Assembly: GCA_964568485.1 (NCBI GenBank)
Contig: CAZMRA010000129.1
Location: forward strand, 1 to 13,484
Direction: 5' to 3'
From: CFX5 sp964568485
Lineage (GTDB): Bacteria > Chloroflexota > Anaerolineae > Caldilineales > Caldilineaceae
Length of the DNA: 13,484 nucleotides
The notes under the pieces were generated by a model that worked only from the letters and a program-made list of their open reading frames with translations, was not told where the DNA came from and ran no database searches. The position numbers and the translations under genes were made by a program. Shown piece after piece: positions 12,528 through 13,484 of the stretch (within the stretch, counting starts at the first letter, position 1; every line of letters starts with the position of its first letter).

Positions 12528-13484
12528 TCACCGGGTGATCAGCGGCAGATAGAGTTGATGACTAACCCCGCCCGGAATGGTCGGTAGCGGGGTGGTGCCT
12601 GGCGTGGCATTGCCCCCCGGCTGAGCCGTCATGGAGGGTACCGGCGTGGCCGTCGAGCCGGGTGGTACCGTTGCAGTCGCAGTCCCTGTCACCCCTGGCA
12701 TCAGCGATGGGGTGGGTGTAGCGGATGAACCAGGCAGTAGGGTCGGTGTTGGGGTAGCCGACGAACCGGGTAATGGTGTCTGGGTGGGCGTCGCAGGCAG
12801 CGGCTCCTCCGGCACTTCTGTCCAGGTTGGCGTGGGCGAGATGGCCGGCATCGGCGAGGTAGCCGTAGGCGTGGCTGTCGGCACGGCAGGAATCGCCAAG
12901 GCGGCGCTGAAGGGAGAAGCATTGCCCTGCAGGTCGATGATCAGCGCTGTGAGGTTAGCGGCTGGTATCGTCGGCGGCAAGGCAAATTCAAAGTAGCCAT
13001 CCACACCGGCCACGGTGCGGCCCAAGAAAAATTGCCCCTGCTGGCCATGATCGACATAGAGCTCGATGGTCACGTCGGGGAAGGTATACCCCGAAACTAT
13101 CTGATTGGTAATCACCCAAGATTGCGGAGATGGGAGATTGCCATTGGCGCTATTGATCAAGGCAATGCCACTAGCTGCATTTGCGTAAATTTGATTCTCG
13201 GACCAGCTATTGCGCACCGTAGTGTTCCCGCTGGCACGAATCCCATCCCAACCATTGTTGCGGATGATGTTACGCAGCAACGAGTTGTCAGCCGAACCAT
13301 TCACCAGGTAGACACCAGCCCCAACATTGCTTTCGCTCAGATTACCTTCCAGCAGGTTTCGCTGCGCCCCACGCAACTCCAATCCGTGAGAGACATTGCT
13401 TGACACTGTGTTTGAAAGTACTTGGTTATCAAGCCCCGTAGTGGTCGTCGGGTAAATGCTCGTATTCAAGGCCACCGCAATGCC
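12528..13484 (-). CDS. Secreted beta-helix protein with Pro/Thr-rich tail and YLPLITR end (5' end outside window)
   Basis: The frame is open to the right edge (it reads G-I-A-V-A-L-N), so the start and any signal peptide are missing; 318 residues remain. The first part is Asn/Gly-rich with right-handed beta-helix coils of the NosD/PbH1 type (for example G-V-Y-L-V-N-G-S-A-D-N-S-L-L-R-N-I-I and G-W-D-G-I-R-A-S-G). Next is an Ig-like strand module (V-T-I-E-L-Y-V-D ... F-L-G-R-T-V ... G-Y-F-E-F-A-L-P). Then follows a Pro/Thr/Ser-rich linker of about 100 residues containing 12-residue repeats. The protein ends in HQLYLPLITR, a C-terminal pattern seen on many exported Chloroflexota proteins. The likely location is the cell surface or outside. 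Enzymatic function cannot be judged without the missing N-terminal part. An internal GTG at 13475 should not be taken as the start. Confidence 0.82.
   Translation of the reverse strand, partial: GIAVALNTSIYPTTTTGLDNQVLSNTVSSNVSHGLELRGAQRNLLEGNLSESNVGAGVYLVNGSADNSLLRNIIRNNGWDGIRASGNTTVRNSWSENQIYANAASGIALINSANGNLPSPQSWVITNQIVSGYTFPDVTIELYVDHGQQGQFFLGRTVAGVDGYFEFALPPTIPAANLTALIIDLQGNASPFSAALAIPAVPTATPTATSPMPAISPTPTWTEVPEEPLPATPTQTPLPGSSATPTPTLLPGSSATPTPSLMPGVTGTATATVPPGSTATPVPSMTAQPGGNATPGTTPLPTIPGGVSHQLYLPLITR
12630..12773 (-). repeat. Four 36-bp tandem repeats coding a 12-residue Pro/Thr-rich unit
   Basis: Within the surface-protein linker four consecutive 12-residue units can be aligned: LPGSSATPTPTL, LPGSSATPTPSL, MPGVTGTATATV and PPGSTATPVPSM. 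The first two are almost identical and the others diverged. They form a flexible stalk before the C-terminal tag. Confidence 0.7.

Noticed and set aside
12189..12587. 132-codon plus-strand frame across the gap before the beta-helix gene
   Set aside because: It crosses both long hairpins and both neighbouring genes antisense, and its composition (many Arg, Ser, Cys, Gln) is not protein-like.
12630..12773. CRISPR-like spacing of the 36-bp repeats
   Set aside because: The units are contiguous, diverged and in frame within a protein; there are no spacers.
12631..12996. Plus-strand Val/Gly-rich frame opposite the surface-protein stalk
   Set aside because: It is the antisense reading of the Pro/Thr-rich repeats; the minus-strand frame has a sensible domain order and ending.

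Overview
The window looks like a chromosomal segment from a filamentous member of the Chloroflexota (class Chloroflexia). The clues are indirect: a secreted beta-helix protein with a Pro/Thr/Ser-rich tail ending in a YLPL-x-x-R motif of the kind common on exported proteins of this phylum, a REC-PAS-histidine kinase paired with an OmpR-type regulator, a plant-type glutaminyl cyclase and an archaeal/bacterial-type RNA 3'-phosphate cyclase. The genus cannot be fixed by reading alone. Almost everything lies on the minus strand; only the first partial gene and the glutaminyl cyclase are on the plus strand. No phage, insertion sequence or CRISPR array was seen.

Layout: 1-126 is the 3' end of a D-2-hydroxyacid dehydrogenase. 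It converges, across a hairpin, on a minus-strand signalling block (3056 to 274): a hybrid histidine kinase, a PhoB/OmpR-family response regulator, and a MazF/PemK-like toxin without a visible antitoxin. A divergent intergenic region leads to a membrane-anchored glutaminyl cyclase (3350-4369), whose 3' end overlaps by 69 bp the 3' end of a convergent DedA gene. The DedA gene is translationally coupled (ATGA) to an upstream gene for an unrecognised one-TM protein made of two copies of the same roughly 65-residue unit (4939-5550). Next comes a DASS/SLC13-like permease with two central RCK_C domains (5642-7420), preceded by a structured leader.

From 10824 down to 7618 runs a tightly overlapped cassette, purD - PAP2-family membrane phosphatase - rtcA, with a good promoter in front of purD. 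Upstream of it is a minus-strand tRNA cluster, transcribed in the order Ser(UGA), Ser(GCU), Arg(GCG), with a near-perfect promoter (TTGACA-17-TATACT) that starts inside the stop codon of the preceding TVP38/TMEM64 gene and with a 46-nt hairpin directly after the last CCA. A 321-bp gene-free stretch with two long hairpins separates the TVP38 gene from the 5'-truncated beta-helix surface protein running off the right edge.

The genes are mainly housekeeping (purine synthesis, tRNAs, RNA end repair) mixed with envelope functions: DedA, TVP38, PAP2, an ion/anion permease and exported proteins. The most noteworthy items are the duplicated-unit protein coupled to DedA, the two-component/orphan-MazF arrangement with an unusual H-box, the C-terminal YLPLITR tag, the Arg tRNA with a GCG anticodon, and several long hairpins that lack U-tracts.
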